Source: Prescottella defluvii
Lineage (GTDB): Bacteria > Actinomycetota > Actinomycetes > Mycobacteriales > Mycobacteriaceae
Direction: 5' to 3'
Length of the DNA: 64,000 nt
Assembly: GCA_029690005.1 (NCBI GenBank)
Contig: CP121458.1
Location: 1,054,001-1,118,000 of the forward strand
This document shows positions 28,066-37,149 of this stretch, piece by piece; position 1 is the first letter of the stretch, and each line of letters begins with the position of its first letter. A model generated the notes under the pieces. The model was not told where the DNA came from. It ran no database searches and worked only from the letters and a program-made list of their open reading frames with translations. The position numbers and the translations under genes were made by a program.

Positions 28066-28971
28066 ATGACGGACATTCGGGGTCTCGGTTACCTCAGAAT
28101 TCAGACCCAGGACATCGCGCGCTGGCGTGAACTCGTCGTCGACGGCCTCGGCATGGCGATCGGCTCGGGTCCCGATCCGGACGGCCTCTACCTGCGGCTC
28201 GACGAGCGGCGTGCGCGCCTGATCGTCCTGCCGGGCGAGTCCGACAAGGCACTGGCGGTCGGCTGGGAGGTGCGCGACCAGTTCGCGCTGCAGCGCGTCC
28301 GCGAGGCAGTCGAGAAGGCCGGCATCGCAGTCGAGGAGCTTTCCCTCGAAGAGGCCGACTACCGCGACGCCGAGAAGGTCATCGCGTTCGACGACCCGGC
28401 CGGCACCCGCGTCGAGGTCTTCTTCGGCCCGGTCCTGGACCACAGCCCGGTCGTGACGCCGCACGGCGGCCAGTGGGTCACCGGCCCGCAGGGCCTCGGC
28501 CACGTCGTGCTGCCGTCGGCGAAGTTCGCCGAGTCGTACGCCTTCTACACCGAGGTGCTCGGCTTCCTGCCGCGCGGCGCGATCCGGCTGCAGGACGGCG
28601 TCAGCCGCGTCCGCTTCCTCGGCGTCAACCAGCGCCACCACAGCCTCGCGCTGTGCCCGGCGCCGCCGACCGAGGAGCCCGGCCTGGTCCACCTCATGAC
28701 CGAAGTGTCCACGCTGGACGCCGTCGGCCAGGCACTGGACCGTGTCGCAAACCTCGGCTTCACGATCTCCTCGACCCTGGGTCGCCACACGAACGACAAG
28801 ATGGTGTCGTTCTACGTGCGCGCACCCGGAGGCTGGGACCTGGAGTTCGGCACCGAGGGCATGCTGGTCGACGAGACCTTCTACACCGCCGAGGAAATCA
28901 CGGCGGACAGCTACTGGGGCCACGACTGGTCGGCCTCGGAGCCGCTGAAGGCGTTCATCCCGAAGGCGTGA
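28066..28971 (+). CDS. hsaC: Extradiol catechol dioxygenase, HsaC-like
   Basis: A 301-residue two-domain type I extradiol dioxygenase. The iron ligands are visible as His146 (GLGHVVLP), His209 (PGLVHLM) and Glu260 (GGWDLEFGTEG). HsaC cleaves 3,4-DHSA between C4 and C5, giving the substrate for HsaD. The start is 40 bp after the hsaA-like stop. A strong terminator with a TTCG loop follows 21 bp after the stop, closing the hsaD-kstD-hsaA-hsaC operon. Confidence 0.86.
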   Translation: MTDIRGLGYLRIQTQDIARWRELVVDGLGMAIGSGPDPDGLYLRLDERRARLIVLPGESDKALAVGWEVRDQFALQRVREAVEKAGIAVEELSLEEADYRDAEKVIAFDDPAGTRVEVFFGPVLDHSPVVTPHGGQWVTGPQGLGHVVLPSAKFAESYAFYTEVLGFLPRGAIRLQDGVSRVRFLGVNQRHHSLALCPAPPTEEPGLVHLMTEVSTLDAVGQALDRVANLGFTISSTLGRHTNDKMVSFYVRAPGGWDLEFGTEGMLVDETFYTAEEITADSYWGHDWSASEPLKAFIPKA

Positions 28972-28992
28972 TCGCCCGGTAGGTGATGCTCG

Positions 28993-29040
28993 ACGAGAAG
29001 GGGCCCCGCACGGATTCGTCCGTGCGGGGCCCCTTCTCGT
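28993..29040. terminator. Strong terminator with TTCG tetraloop
   Basis: Perfect 22-bp arms at 28993-29014 and 29019-29040 (outer ACGAGAAGGGGCC / GGCCCCTTCTCGT) around a TTCG loop, between the convergent hsaC and mycolyltransferase genes. Confidence 0.88.
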
Positions 29041-29059
29041 TCGCTGTGCCGGTTGCTCG

Positions 29060-30220
29060 TCAGATGGGCAGGTCGAGTGAACGTGCGAGAGTCGGCCACG
29101 CCTTCGGCAGCCGGTCCCGCCAGTACGACCAGCCGTGGATGCCGATCGGTTCGTAGTCGACCGTGGCGGGAATCTTCAGCTTGGCGAGCCGATCGTCGAG
29201 CTCGTGGGTGCAGGCGTTGGCCGCGACCTCCATGGGGCCACCGATGAACACCCGGTCGAACCAGTCGGACTTCGCGGGATCCTCGTACTCGCCGGGCACG
29301 CCCGACCCCACCGAGAGGTAGATGTCCATGCCGCGCAGCGCCTCCGCGTTGCGCACCGAGTCGTGGGCAGCCCATTCGGGTCCGCCGATCTTGCCCCACA
29401 GGTTCGCGATGTCGCCGCCGCGCGACGACACGGTCGCTTGTACGGTGAGCCGCCCCAGGTCGTCGGTGGCCGAGTAGCAACCGCTGAACGCCGCGATGCC
29501 GCGGTACATCCCGGGATGCCGGTGCGCGAGCATCATCGCGCCCTGCGACCCCATCGAGATACCGAGCAGCGACTTCACGCCGTTCGTGCGCAGCCGGGCG
29601 TCGAGCAGCGGCGGCAGTTCCTCGGTGATGAAGGTTTCCCACTTGTGCAGTCCGACGCCAGGATCGATCCGGTCCCAGTCGGTGTACAGCCCGGACACAC
29701 CACCGTTGAGCATCACGACGTTGACGTTCTTGTCCGCGAAGAACGTCGGGACCCCGCCCATCGTGACCCAGCCGCTGGTGTCCTCGCCGGCGTCGACGCC
29801 CTCGAGCGCGTAGATCGACGGGCGCGGCACCGAGTTGTCCTTGGGTAGGAGCACTTCCACCCCGACCTCGCGGCGCAGTGCCGGTGAGGCGACAGTGAAG
29901 CGCACCAGCTGATCGGTCTTGTGCTCCTCGCCGGTGATGGCGGCGGTCGTGATGTCGTCGCGCAGCGGCGGCAGCGGCGGATGCTCGTTCTGCAGCGCGG
30001 GCGGGATCACCGACCCGGCGCTCACGCTGCCGTTGTCGGAGCTGGCGGCCGCGCTGCCGCTCGACCCGGCAGCGGCGCTGCCGAGGCTGCCGGCGCCGGT
30101 GCTGCCGGGTGCGGCCACCGCCTCCCCGGCCAGCGGCAACGCGACCAGTGCCGCGAGCGACGCGCCGAGCAGCCCCGCTGCAGCCGGCGTCGAGCAACGC
30201 GTCTCGGATATGAACCCCAC
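29060..30220 (-). CDS. Secreted mycolyltransferase/esterase, antigen 85 family
   Basis: About 386 residues from a GTG at 30220 with a G-rich ribosome site. A signal peptide (GLLGASLAALVALPLAG, AAP cleavage) is followed by a Ser/Gly/Ala-rich linker of about 40 residues and then the esterase-D/antigen 85 domain. The nucleophile Ser lies in LLGISMGSQGAMM, and the closing His in HGWSYWRDRLPKAW. Antigen 85 proteins transfer mycolic acid to trehalose and arabinogalactan, so the gene marks a mycolate-producing host. The low-complexity linker could attach or space the enzyme in the envelope. Confidence 0.85.
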   Translation of the reverse strand: MGFISETRCSTPAAAGLLGASLAALVALPLAGEAVAAPGSTGAGSLGSAAAGSSGSAAASSDNGSVSAGSVIPPALQNEHPPLPPLRDDITTAAITGEEHKTDQLVRFTVASPALRREVGVEVLLPKDNSVPRPSIYALEGVDAGEDTSGWVTMGGVPTFFADKNVNVVMLNGGVSGLYTDWDRIDPGVGLHKWETFITEELPPLLDARLRTNGVKSLLGISMGSQGAMMLAHRHPGMYRGIAAFSGCYSATDDLGRLTVQATVSSRGGDIANLWGKIGGPEWAAHDSVRNAEALRGMDIYLSVGSGVPGEYEDPAKSDWFDRVFIGGPMEVAANACTHELDDRLAKLKIPATVDYEPIGIHGWSYWRDRLPKAWPTLARSLDLPI

Positions 30221-30336
30221 ATGGAGAAAATCCCCCCTACAGTCTTGGATCGAGCGCCCTGACCGTACCGCGCCATTCGGACAGGCGTTCCCGAGTCGCC
30301 GGAATCGGGAACCGGACGGGACTACACTGCGGCCGC

Positions 30337-31152
30337 ATGGCGGACGTCCGCGTGGGCATCTCCGGGTGGGTGTACCCGGGGTGGCGCGGCGGCTTCTATC
30401 CGGCCGGACTCGTGCATCGCGACGAGTTGCAGTACGCCGCCGAGCACCTGACATCGATCGAGATCAATGGGTCTTTCTACGCGCTACAGAAGCCCTCGAG
30501 CTTCGCGAAGTGGCGCGACGAGACCCCCGACGGATTCGTGTTCGCGGTCAAGGGCGGCCGGTACATCACCCACGTGCGCAGGCTCCTGGACGTCGAGGTC
30601 CCCCTCGCGAACTTCTTTGCGTCGGGCGTGCTCGGCCTGCGTGACAAGCTCGGGCCGATCCTGTGGCAGTTGCCGCCGAACATGCATTTCGACGCGGATC
30701 GTCTCGACACGTTCCTGGCGCAACTGCCACGGACCACCACCGCCGCGTGCACCCTCGCCGAGCGCCGCGACGACAAACTGTCCGACGACCGCGTCCTCGC
30801 CGTCACCGACGCCGATCGTCCGATCCGGCACGCGCTCGAGGTGCGGCACCCGAGTTTCGCCGCGCCCGACGTCGTCTCGATCGCGCGCGAGCACGGCGTC
30901 GCGCTGGTGCTCGCCGACACCGCGGGCCGGTATCCGCGCATCGACGAACGCTGCGCCGACTTCGCGTACGCACGCCTGCACGGCGACGCGGAACTGTATG
31001 CCAGCGGTTACACCGACGCCGCTCTGGACGAGTGGGCCGCGAAGGTGCGCGGCTGGACCGACGACGGGCTGGACGCCTTCGTCTACTTCGACAACGACAT
31101 GAAGGGTTACGCGCCGTTTGACGCGATGGCGTTGCTGAGTCGTCTCGGATGA
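30337..31152 (+). CDS. DUF72 (YecE-like) protein
   Basis: A 271-residue TIM-barrel protein of the DUF72 family: VGISGWVYPGWRGGFYP, SIEINGSFYALQKPSSFAKWRDETP, FVFAVKGGRYITH, then ILWQLPPNMHFD and YFDNDMKGYAPFDAMAL. The family is widespread, and its biochemical role is not firmly established. It is the last clear core gene before the catabolic island and converges with the thiolase gene 11 bp away. Confidence 0.85.
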   Translation: MADVRVGISGWVYPGWRGGFYPAGLVHRDELQYAAEHLTSIEINGSFYALQKPSSFAKWRDETPDGFVFAVKGGRYITHVRRLLDVEVPLANFFASGVLGLRDKLGPILWQLPPNMHFDADRLDTFLAQLPRTTTAACTLAERRDDKLSDDRVLAVTDADRPIRHALEVRHPSFAAPDVVSIAREHGVALVLADTAGRYPRIDERCADFAYARLHGDAELYASGYTDAALDEWAAKVRGWTDDGLDAFVYFDNDMKGYAPFDAMALLSRLG

Positions 31153-31162
31153 GCCGACTGGA

Positions 31163-32374
31163 TCACGCGATGCGCTCGAACACGGCGGCCAGGCCCTGGC
31201 CGCCGCCGATGCACATGGTCTCGAGGCCGTAGCGGGCCTCGCGTCGGTCCATCTCGCGGAGCAGGGTCGCGAGGATGCGGGCACCGGTCGCGCCCACGGG
31301 GTGGCCGAGCGAGATGCCCGAGCCGTTGGGGTTGAGCCGGGCGTCGTCAGGTGCGAGGCCCCAGGTGCGGGTGACGGCGAGGGCCTGGGCGGCGAAGGCC
31401 TCGTTGAGTTCGATGACGTCCATGTCGGCGAGGGTGAGACCCCGGCGGGCGAGGGCCTTCTCTGTCGAGGGGACGGGGCCGATGCCCATCGTGCGCGGCG
31501 GCACCCCGGCGACGGCCCAGCTCGCGAGCCGGGCGAGGGGACGCAGGCCGAGCGCCGCGGCCTTCTCTTCGGTGGTGACGATCGCGATGGCGGCGCCGTC
31601 GTTCTGGCCGCTCGCGTTGCCGGCCGTGACGGTGGAGTCGGGGTCGACCTTGCCGCGGATGGGGCGGAGCTTGGCGAGGGACTCGAGATTCGTGTCGGCG
31701 CGCGGGTGCTCGTCGGTGTCGACGATCAGCGGGTCACCCTTGCGCTGCGGGACCGCCACCGGGACGATCTCCTGCGCGAAGACGCCGCTGCGCTGCGCGG
31801 CGACCGCGCGCTGGTGCGACTGGACGGCGAGCGCGTCCTGGTCGCCTCGGCTGATGGAGAATTCGGCGCGCAGGTTCTCGGCGGTCTCGATCATGCCGCC
31901 GGGCACCGGGTAGTTGCGGCCGCCGGCGGTGACGCGGGCGCGTGCCAGCCGGTCGTTGAGGGCGAGCGACTCGCCGCGGACGCCGTAGCGCATTCCGGTG
32001 GCGTAGAACTCGGCCTGGCTCATCGACTCGACACCGCCAGCGAGGACGAGGTCGCTGCCACCGGACTGGACCTGCATGACGGCCTGGATGATCGCCTGCA
32101 GACCGGAACCGCAGCGACGGTCCACCTGCAGGCCCGGGACGTCCACGCCCAGTCCGGCGTTGAGGGCGGCGATACGGCCGATCGCGGGGGCCTCACCGCC
32201 GGGGGAGGCCTGGCCGAGGATCACGTCGTCGATGTCGGCTCCGGAAATGCCGGTGCGCGAGACGAGTTCGGTGATGACGGTGGCCGCGAGGTCCTCGGGT
32301 ACGATGTCCCGGAAGACACCGCCGAAGCGGCCGACGGGCGTGCGGAGCGGTTCGCAGATGACTGCGTCAGGCAT
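31163..32374 (-). CDS. Thiolase (acetyl-CoA acyltransferase), last step of the island's beta-oxidation operon
   Basis: A 403-residue type I thiolase. The nucleophile Cys88 is in DRRCGSGLQA, the His in GISLGHPVGATGAR, and the second Cys in TMCIGGGQGLAA. It cleaves 3-oxoacyl-CoA with CoA. As the promoter-distal gene after an acyl-CoA dehydrogenase, CoA-transferase, SDR and MaoC hydratase, it could convert 3-oxoadipyl-CoA to succinyl-CoA and acetyl-CoA. The start at 32374 has AAGGAAA upstream. A run of GGCGAA repeats lies in its leader. Confidence 0.85.
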   Translation of the reverse strand: MPDAVICEPLRTPVGRFGGVFRDIVPEDLAATVITELVSRTGISGADIDDVILGQASPGGEAPAIGRIAALNAGLGVDVPGLQVDRRCGSGLQAIIQAVMQVQSGGSDLVLAGGVESMSQAEFYATGMRYGVRGESLALNDRLARARVTAGGRNYPVPGGMIETAENLRAEFSISRGDQDALAVQSHQRAVAAQRSGVFAQEIVPVAVPQRKGDPLIVDTDEHPRADTNLESLAKLRPIRGKVDPDSTVTAGNASGQNDGAAIAIVTTEEKAAALGLRPLARLASWAVAGVPPRTMGIGPVPSTEKALARRGLTLADMDVIELNEAFAAQALAVTRTWGLAPDDARLNPNGSGISLGHPVGATGARILATLLREMDRREARYGLETMCIGGGQGLAAVFERIA

Positions 32375-32388
32375 GTCTGTTTCCTTGG

Positions 32389-32418
32389 GGCGAAGGCGAA
32401 GGCGAGGGCGAAGGCGAT
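32389..32418. repeat. Imperfect hexanucleotide tandem repeat
   Basis: Five units of GGCGAN (GGCGAA, GGCGAA, GGCGAG, GGCGAA, GGCGAT) just upstream of the thiolase start. Such tracts can vary in length by slippage. Confidence 0.7.
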
Positions 32419-32443
32419 TGCGTCCGGGTGCGGGCGAGAACGA

Positions 32444-32900
32444 TCACGATACGACCAGGGTGACGGTTTCGGCGATCAACGCAGGTTTGTCACCGCCCTC
32501 GATCTCGATGACGTATCGGACTGTCAGAAAGATGCCCACGGACTCCTCACGGCACTCGACGATCGTGGCGGTTGCGCGGATCCGACTTCCGACCCGCACG
32601 GGGGTCGGGTAGCGAACCTTGTTGCTGCCGTAGTTCACTCGTGCCGAGCCGGCCGTGATCGTGTAGAGCTCGGCGGCGAAGGCCGGTAGGAGCGACAGCG
32701 TCAGATAGCCGTGCGCGATCGTGGTGCCGTATGGGCCGAGGCTGCGCGCTCGGGATCGCAATGGATCCACTGGTGATCGCTCGTTGCGTCGGCGAACAGG
32801 TCGACACGGTCCTGATCGACAGTGATCCAGGCGCTCGGACCGATCTGCTCTCCGAGCGCGCCGCGGATCAGATCGACACTGTCGAAAATTCGGGGGACAT
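32444..32900 (-). CDS. MaoC-like enoyl-CoA hydratase (two frameshifts)
   Basis: About 152 residues when single missing bases near 32745 and 32893 are restored. The first lies in GCGC before the SLGPYG segment; the second is a C in the CCCCC run right after the ATG. The corrected protein reads SPRIFDSVDLIRGALGEQIG, then the hydratase signature FADATSDHQWIHCDPE with catalytic Asp and His, then TTIAHGYLTLSLLP. MaoC hydratases add water to trans-2-enoyl-CoA to give (R)-3-hydroxyacyl-CoA. AGGAG lies 10 nt before the ATG at 32900. It fills the hydration step of this operon. Confidence 0.78.
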
Positions 32901-32926
32901 ACTGTTTCGACTCCTGTATGGATCTG

Positions 32927-33655
32927 TCAGATGTGACGGCCGCCGGTTACTTCAGCGACAGTGCCGGTCATGTATGAGGACATGTCGGACGCGTAGAAGA
33001 GCGCGACCGACGCCACCTCCGCCGGCTCGCCGGCTCGTTGCATCGGGATCTCGGCCATCTTCTGATCCCACGCCTTCTGGGGCATCGCCTCGGTCATCGC
33101 GGTCCGAATGAGACCGGGCTGAATGGCATTGATCCGCACTCCCACGTGCGCTACCTCCTTGGCAGCTGCCTTGGTCAGTCCGACGATGCCGGCCTTGGCG
33201 GCCGAGTAGTTCGTCTGGCCGATGAAGCCGACCTTTCCGGAGATCGACGACAGATTGATGATCGATCCGCCACCCGATTCCCGCATGATCGCCGCGGCCT
33301 GCCGGGTGCCGTTCCAACAGCCGCGAAGGTGGACCCGGATGACGTCGTCGAACTGGTCTTCCGTCATCTTTCGCATGGTCGCATCACGCGTGATACCCGC
33401 ATTGTTGACCATGATGTCGAGCGATCCGAACGTGTCTGTCGCCGTCTGCAGGAGGCGCGCAACATCGTTCGAGGAGGTGACATCGCATTGGACGCCCAGG
33501 GCCTCCTGGCCCGCATCCTCCGCAGCTTCCTTCGCTTTCGCTCCATCCAGATCGCCGATCACGATCCGAGCACCGTGACGCGCGAAGGTGTGCGCAATCG
33601 CGAGCCCGATGCCCTGTGCGCCTCCGGTGATCACTGCAGTGCGGCCTGTCAACAT
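32927..33655 (-). CDS. SDR, probable 3-hydroxyacyl-CoA dehydrogenase (FabG-like)
   Basis: A 242-residue SDR with [34 protein letters not shown], Ser in [13 protein letters not shown] and VTGGRH. The FabG-like RDATMRKM loop favours a CoA- or ACP-bound 3-hydroxy/3-oxo substrate, which fits its place between a MaoC hydratase and a thiolase. MaoC makes the (R)-isomer that FabG-type enzymes use. An alternative is cyclohexanol dehydrogenase (ChnA is also an SDR). GGAGGAG precedes the ATG at 33655. Confidence 0.82.
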   Translation of the reverse strand: MLTGRTAVITGGAQGIGLAIAHTFARHGARIVIGDLDGAKAKEAAEDAGQEALGVQCDVTSSNDVARLLQTATDTFGSLDIMVNNAGITRDATMRKMTEDQFDDVIRVHLRGCWNGTRQAAAIMRESGGGSIINLSSISGKVGFIGQTNYSAAKAGIVGLTKAAAKEVAHVGVRINAIQPGLIRTAMTEAMPQKAWDQKMAEIPMQRAGEPAEVASVALFYASDMSSYMTGTVAEVTGGRHI

Positions 33656-33684
33656 GTGTGTTCTCCTCCGGTTACGTGGGCGTG

Positions 33685-34899
33685 TCAGCGGTTCTGGACC
33701 ATTTGGTGGTTCTCGGCCTGGAGTACGTCACCGCGACCGATCAGGGCGTTGGCGGCATCGGTGTCCAGTCCGGATTCGATCAGCAGCGCACAAGTGTGCT
33801 GGCCGAGAGCCGGCACGTCTCCCATCCGCGCTTCGACATCCGTGAAAGTTGCCGGCGGAAGCAAGGCTTCGATGTCGGCGTGTTCGGTTCCGATCCTTCG
33901 CCAGCGATCGCGTGCGCGCAGCTGTGGATGTTCGACGACTTGATCGAGTTCCTTGATCTGCGCGGCGGGGATACCTGCGGCGGCGAGCTTTGCATCCAGG
34001 TCTACAGTGGACCACTGGACGGTGCCCGCTGCGACGATTGCGTCGCATTCGGATCGGTGCTGGACCCGCTGCATGTTGGTGGCGAATCGAGGGTCGTCGG
34101 CGAGTTCGGGCATCCCGAGCACCTCGGTAACCAGTGCGCGCCACCCTCGGTCGGTCTGAATACCGATCAGCACTTGGCCGTCGCTGGTCGGGAACGCATC
34201 ATAGGGCGCGATCGAGCTGTGGCTCAATCCCATACGCGGCGGCTGGCTTCCGGTGTGCATCTGCGTGTACAACGCGTGCCCCATCCATTCCACTGTGGCT
34301 TCGAGCATCGAAACCTCGATGGTGGCGCCTTCGCCGGTACGCCACCGGCGTAGCAGTGCGGCCAGAATCGATTGTGCGCAATACACTCCCGAAGCGATGT
34401 CCGCGCACGGGATGCCGGTCTTCACGGCGGTTTCGGGGGTGCCAGTGATCGAGATCAGGCCTGCCTCCGCTTGGATCAGCATGTCGTACGCCTTGCGATG
34501 TTCCAGCGGGCCACCGCTTCCGAATCCCGAGAGGTTCACCACGATCAGTTCGGGATGGCTCGATCGCAAATCTCGGGCTCCGAACCCCAGCCGCTCGGCT
34601 GCTCCAGGAGCGAGGTTCTGCACGAAGACGTCGGCCTGGTCGACGAGCCGGCGGACGGCGTCGCGGCCGTCGCTGCTCTTGAGATCGACTGCGAGAGATT
34701 CCTTGCCCCGGTTGAGCCACACGAAGTGTGCACCGGTGCCGTGGACGACGTGATCGTAGCCCCGTGCAAGGTCACCGCCGTCCATACGCTCGACCTTGAT
34801 GACCCGGGCGCCGAGATCGGCGAGGTGACGCGTGGCGATCGGTGCGGCCACCGCTTGTTCGAGAGCGACGACGGTGACGCCGTCGAGTGGAAGCATCAT
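33685..34899 (-). CDS. Type III CoA-transferase (CaiB/BaiF family)
   Basis: A 404-residue family III CoA-transferase. It has the N-terminal [57 protein letters not shown] (before the catalytic Asp region) and [17 protein letters not shown]. These enzymes move CoA from a donor such as succinyl-CoA to a carboxylate through an aspartyl-CoA intermediate. Here the acceptor could be adipate. The start (ATG at 34899, or 34896) overlaps the stop of the acyl-CoA dehydrogenase gene by 4 nt, showing tight coupling. Confidence 0.84.
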   Translation of the reverse strand: MMLPLDGVTVVALEQAVAAPIATRHLADLGARVIKVERMDGGDLARGYDHVVHGTGAHFVWLNRGKESLAVDLKSSDGRDAVRRLVDQADVFVQNLAPGAAERLGFGARDLRSSHPELIVVNLSGFGSGGPLEHRKAYDMLIQAEAGLISITGTPETAVKTGIPCADIASGVYCAQSILAALLRRWRTGEGATIEVSMLEATVEWMGHALYTQMHTGSQPPRMGLSHSSIAPYDAFPTSDGQVLIGIQTDRGWRALVTEVLGMPELADDPRFATNMQRVQHRSECDAIVAAGTVQWSTVDLDAKLAAAGIPAAQIKELDQVVEHPQLRARDRWRRIGTEHADIEALLPPATFTDVEARMGDVPALGQHTCALLIESGLDTDAANALIGRGDVLQAENHQMVQNR

Positions 34900-36070
34900 C
34901 GGACCGCCCGCTGCGCGGACCGCACGAGCCCGCCGCCGATGATCAGGCGCTGGATCTCGCTGGTGCCCTCGTACAGTCGTAGCAATCGGACGTCGCGGTA
35001 GATCCGCTCGACCGCAGTCTCCCGCATGTCGCCGCTACCGCCGTGCACCTGTACCGCCAGATCTGCAACCTTGCCGACCATCTCCGTGCAGTACAGTTTG
35101 GCGACCGACGGGGCGATTCTGCGGTCCTCACCGGACACCCACTTCGCGGCGGCGTCGCGCACCAGTGCGCGACCGGCCATCACTCCGGTCTGCTGGTCTG
35201 CGAGCATCGCCTGCACCAGCTGGAAGTTCCCGATCGGCGTTCCTCCCTGCGTCATGGTCGCGGCACAGGTGACGGACTCGTCGAGTGCGCGTTGCGCCTG
35301 CCCGACGGACAGGGCGGCGATGTGCACCCGACCCCGAGCGAGCGAGGTCATCGCCGCCCGGTACCCGACGTCCTCGCTGCCACCGACGAGGGCGGATGCC
35401 GGCACCCGGACGTCGCTGAAGTGGACGTCCGCCGTCCAGGAACCTTCCTGACCCATCTTGTGGTCCTTCTTGCCGACCGAGAGTCCCGGTGTGTCTGCGG
35501 GTACGAGGAACACGGCGATGCCGGTGCCGGTGGAGTCGGCAGGGCGGGTGCGTGCGAACACCACGAACAGGTTTGCCAGGGGTGCGTTGGTGATGAACCG
35601 CTTCTCCCCGTTGATGATCCAGTCGTCACCCTCCCGCACGGCCTTCGTGCGCAGCCCTGCCGGATTCGATCCGGCGCCGGGCTCGGTCAGGGCGAACGAC
35701 GCCACCACCTCGCCTGAGGCGATTCCGTCGAGCCAGCGGGCCTTCTGGTCGTCGGTGCCGAACCCGACCAGAACCTGGCCGGCGATTCCGTTGTTGGTGC
35801 CGAACATGGAGCGCAGCGACAATGCCGTGTAGCCGAGCTCCATTGCCAGCTCGACGTCTTGGGCGAGGTCGAGCCCGATCCCGCCCCACTGCTGCGGGAT
35901 CGCGTAGCCGAACAGGCCCATCTCTTGGCCATGCTGCGGATGTCGTCGGGGATCGCGTTGGTGTCGGCGATCTCCCGCTCGCGCGGCACCACCACACCGC
36001 GCACGAATCCGCGGACCTGCTCGAGGATCTCGGCGAAGACGTCATCGGGTACGTCGGAATTGGTGTCCAT
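34896..36070 (-). CDS. Acyl-CoA dehydrogenase, first gene of the leftward beta-oxidation operon (one frameshift)
   Basis: About 391 residues with a missing G near 35930 (KEMGLFGYAIP restored). Features are the FAD-binding FALTEPGAGSNPAGL and WIINGEKRFITNA, the VHGGSGDMRETAVERIYRDV segment, and the C-terminal RLYEGTSEIQRLIIG, where the base Glu sits (YEGT). It oxidises an acyl-CoA to the 2-enoyl-CoA. I use the ATG at 36070; an in-frame ATG at 36091 is also possible, and neither has a strong ribosome site. It is divergent from the LysR gene, with about 85 bp between them, the usual arrangement for a LysR-controlled operon. Confidence 0.83.
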
Positions 36071-36153
36071 GGGATCACTATCGCCCAGCATATTATGATC
36101 AGTCCAATACCTAATACGATATTCTGTGATACTCGTTCTGTATTAATGGAGGT

Positions 36154-37062
36154 ATGGGTGTGGATGTCGACGCGCTGCGGTCCTTCCTGGCGGTAGCCGA
36201 GGAACTGCACTTCCGGCGCGCCGCCGAGAAGTTGCATGTTGCACAGCCGCCGCTCAGTCGAACGATCAAGCAACTCGAACGTGAGCTCGGAACAGTGCTG
36301 TTCGAGCGAAGCACCCGGTCGGTGAAGCTCACAGCGAGCGGTGAAGCGCTCGTCGGTCCAGCCAAGGACGTCCTCGAGGCGGTACGGCGCGCCGAGGCGG
36401 CAGTGCGCGCCGCCGACGAAGGAGAGGTTGGACTGGTGCGAATTGCCTTCGCTGGAGCATCGACTCACCGTCTCGTCGCCAGGCTCGCGAGGGTGGTGCG
36501 GTCCCAACGGCCGGGGATCCAGCTCGAGTTGTCCAGTCAGAATTTTGCCCAGCCGGCGATGAAGCGACTCGTCCACGGCGACACGGACCTCGCCCTGGGG
36601 CGTTGGGATGTCATTCCTGCGGACGTATCGGCGGAAGTGGTGATGCGGGATTCTCTGGTCGTGGCGTTGCCTGCGACTCATCCTCTGGCCGCTGCTCGCC
36701 GAGTATCGATTGCGCAGCTCGCCGACGAGTCCTTCGTCTCGCTTCCGCCGCACGAGGGTGCCGTTCTCCCCGATCGACTCCGACTTCTTGCACACACCAA
36801 CGGATTTGTCGCCGATGTCGTCCAGGTAGCTCCGGACACGCAGACGGCGTTGGCGCTTGTGAGCGCCGAGGTCGGTTGCCATCTGACGTTGGCGTCCGTG
36901 GCTCGTAACGTCACCGATCCCCACGTCGTGTTCGTTTCGCTCGACGAGAGCGCACCCGATGTCGATCTTCGGGTCGCGTGGCGACGAGGGGACGCCAATC
37001 CCGCACTCCATGCTGTGCTCTCCGTGGTGATCGGGTTCGCGGACGACGTCGCGGTCTCCTGA
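36154..37062 (+). CDS. LysR-family transcriptional regulator
   Basis: About 302 residues. N-terminal winged helix: ALRSFLAVAEELHFRRAAEK, LHVAQPPLSRTIKQLERELG, LFERSTRSVKLT. The effector domain begins VGLVRIAFAGAST. The GGAGG at 36147-36151 is too close to the ATG at 36154 but ideally spaced (7 nt) for the in-frame GTG at 36160, so the protein may start there. It is divergent from the acyl-CoA dehydrogenase operon, whose activation it probably controls, with an intermediate of the cyclohexanone/adipate route as a likely inducer. Confidence 0.85.
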   Translation: MGVDVDALRSFLAVAEELHFRRAAEKLHVAQPPLSRTIKQLERELGTVLFERSTRSVKLTASGEALVGPAKDVLEAVRRAEAAVRAADEGEVGLVRIAFAGASTHRLVARLARVVRSQRPGIQLELSSQNFAQPAMKRLVHGDTDLALGRWDVIPADVSAEVVMRDSLVVALPATHPLAAARRVSIAQLADESFVSLPPHEGAVLPDRLRLLAHTNGFVADVVQVAPDTQTALALVSAEVGCHLTLASVARNVTDPHVVFVSLDESAPDVDLRVAWRRGDANPALHAVLSVVIGFADDVAVS

Positions 37063-37080
37063 CGCCGTCAGGTGGGATAG

Positions 37081-37132
37081 GAGAGAACCTCCGGTCGGGG
37101 TAGGCCTCAGCCCACCCCGACCGGAGGCTCTC
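37081..37132. terminator. Bidirectional terminator between LysR and alcohol dehydrogenase genes
   Basis: Arms CCTCCGGTCGGGGT (37088-37101) and ACCCCGACCGGAGG (37114-37127), extended by GAGAG/CTCTC with a 2-nt bulge. Confidence 0.75.
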
Positions 37133-37149
37133 GCCGAATCCGACGGCTT

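Noticed and set aside
32389..32418. Hexanucleotide repeat considered as a CRISPR-like array or origin iteron
   Set aside because: Units are only 6 bp, directly adjacent without spacers, and there are no cas or replication genes nearby.
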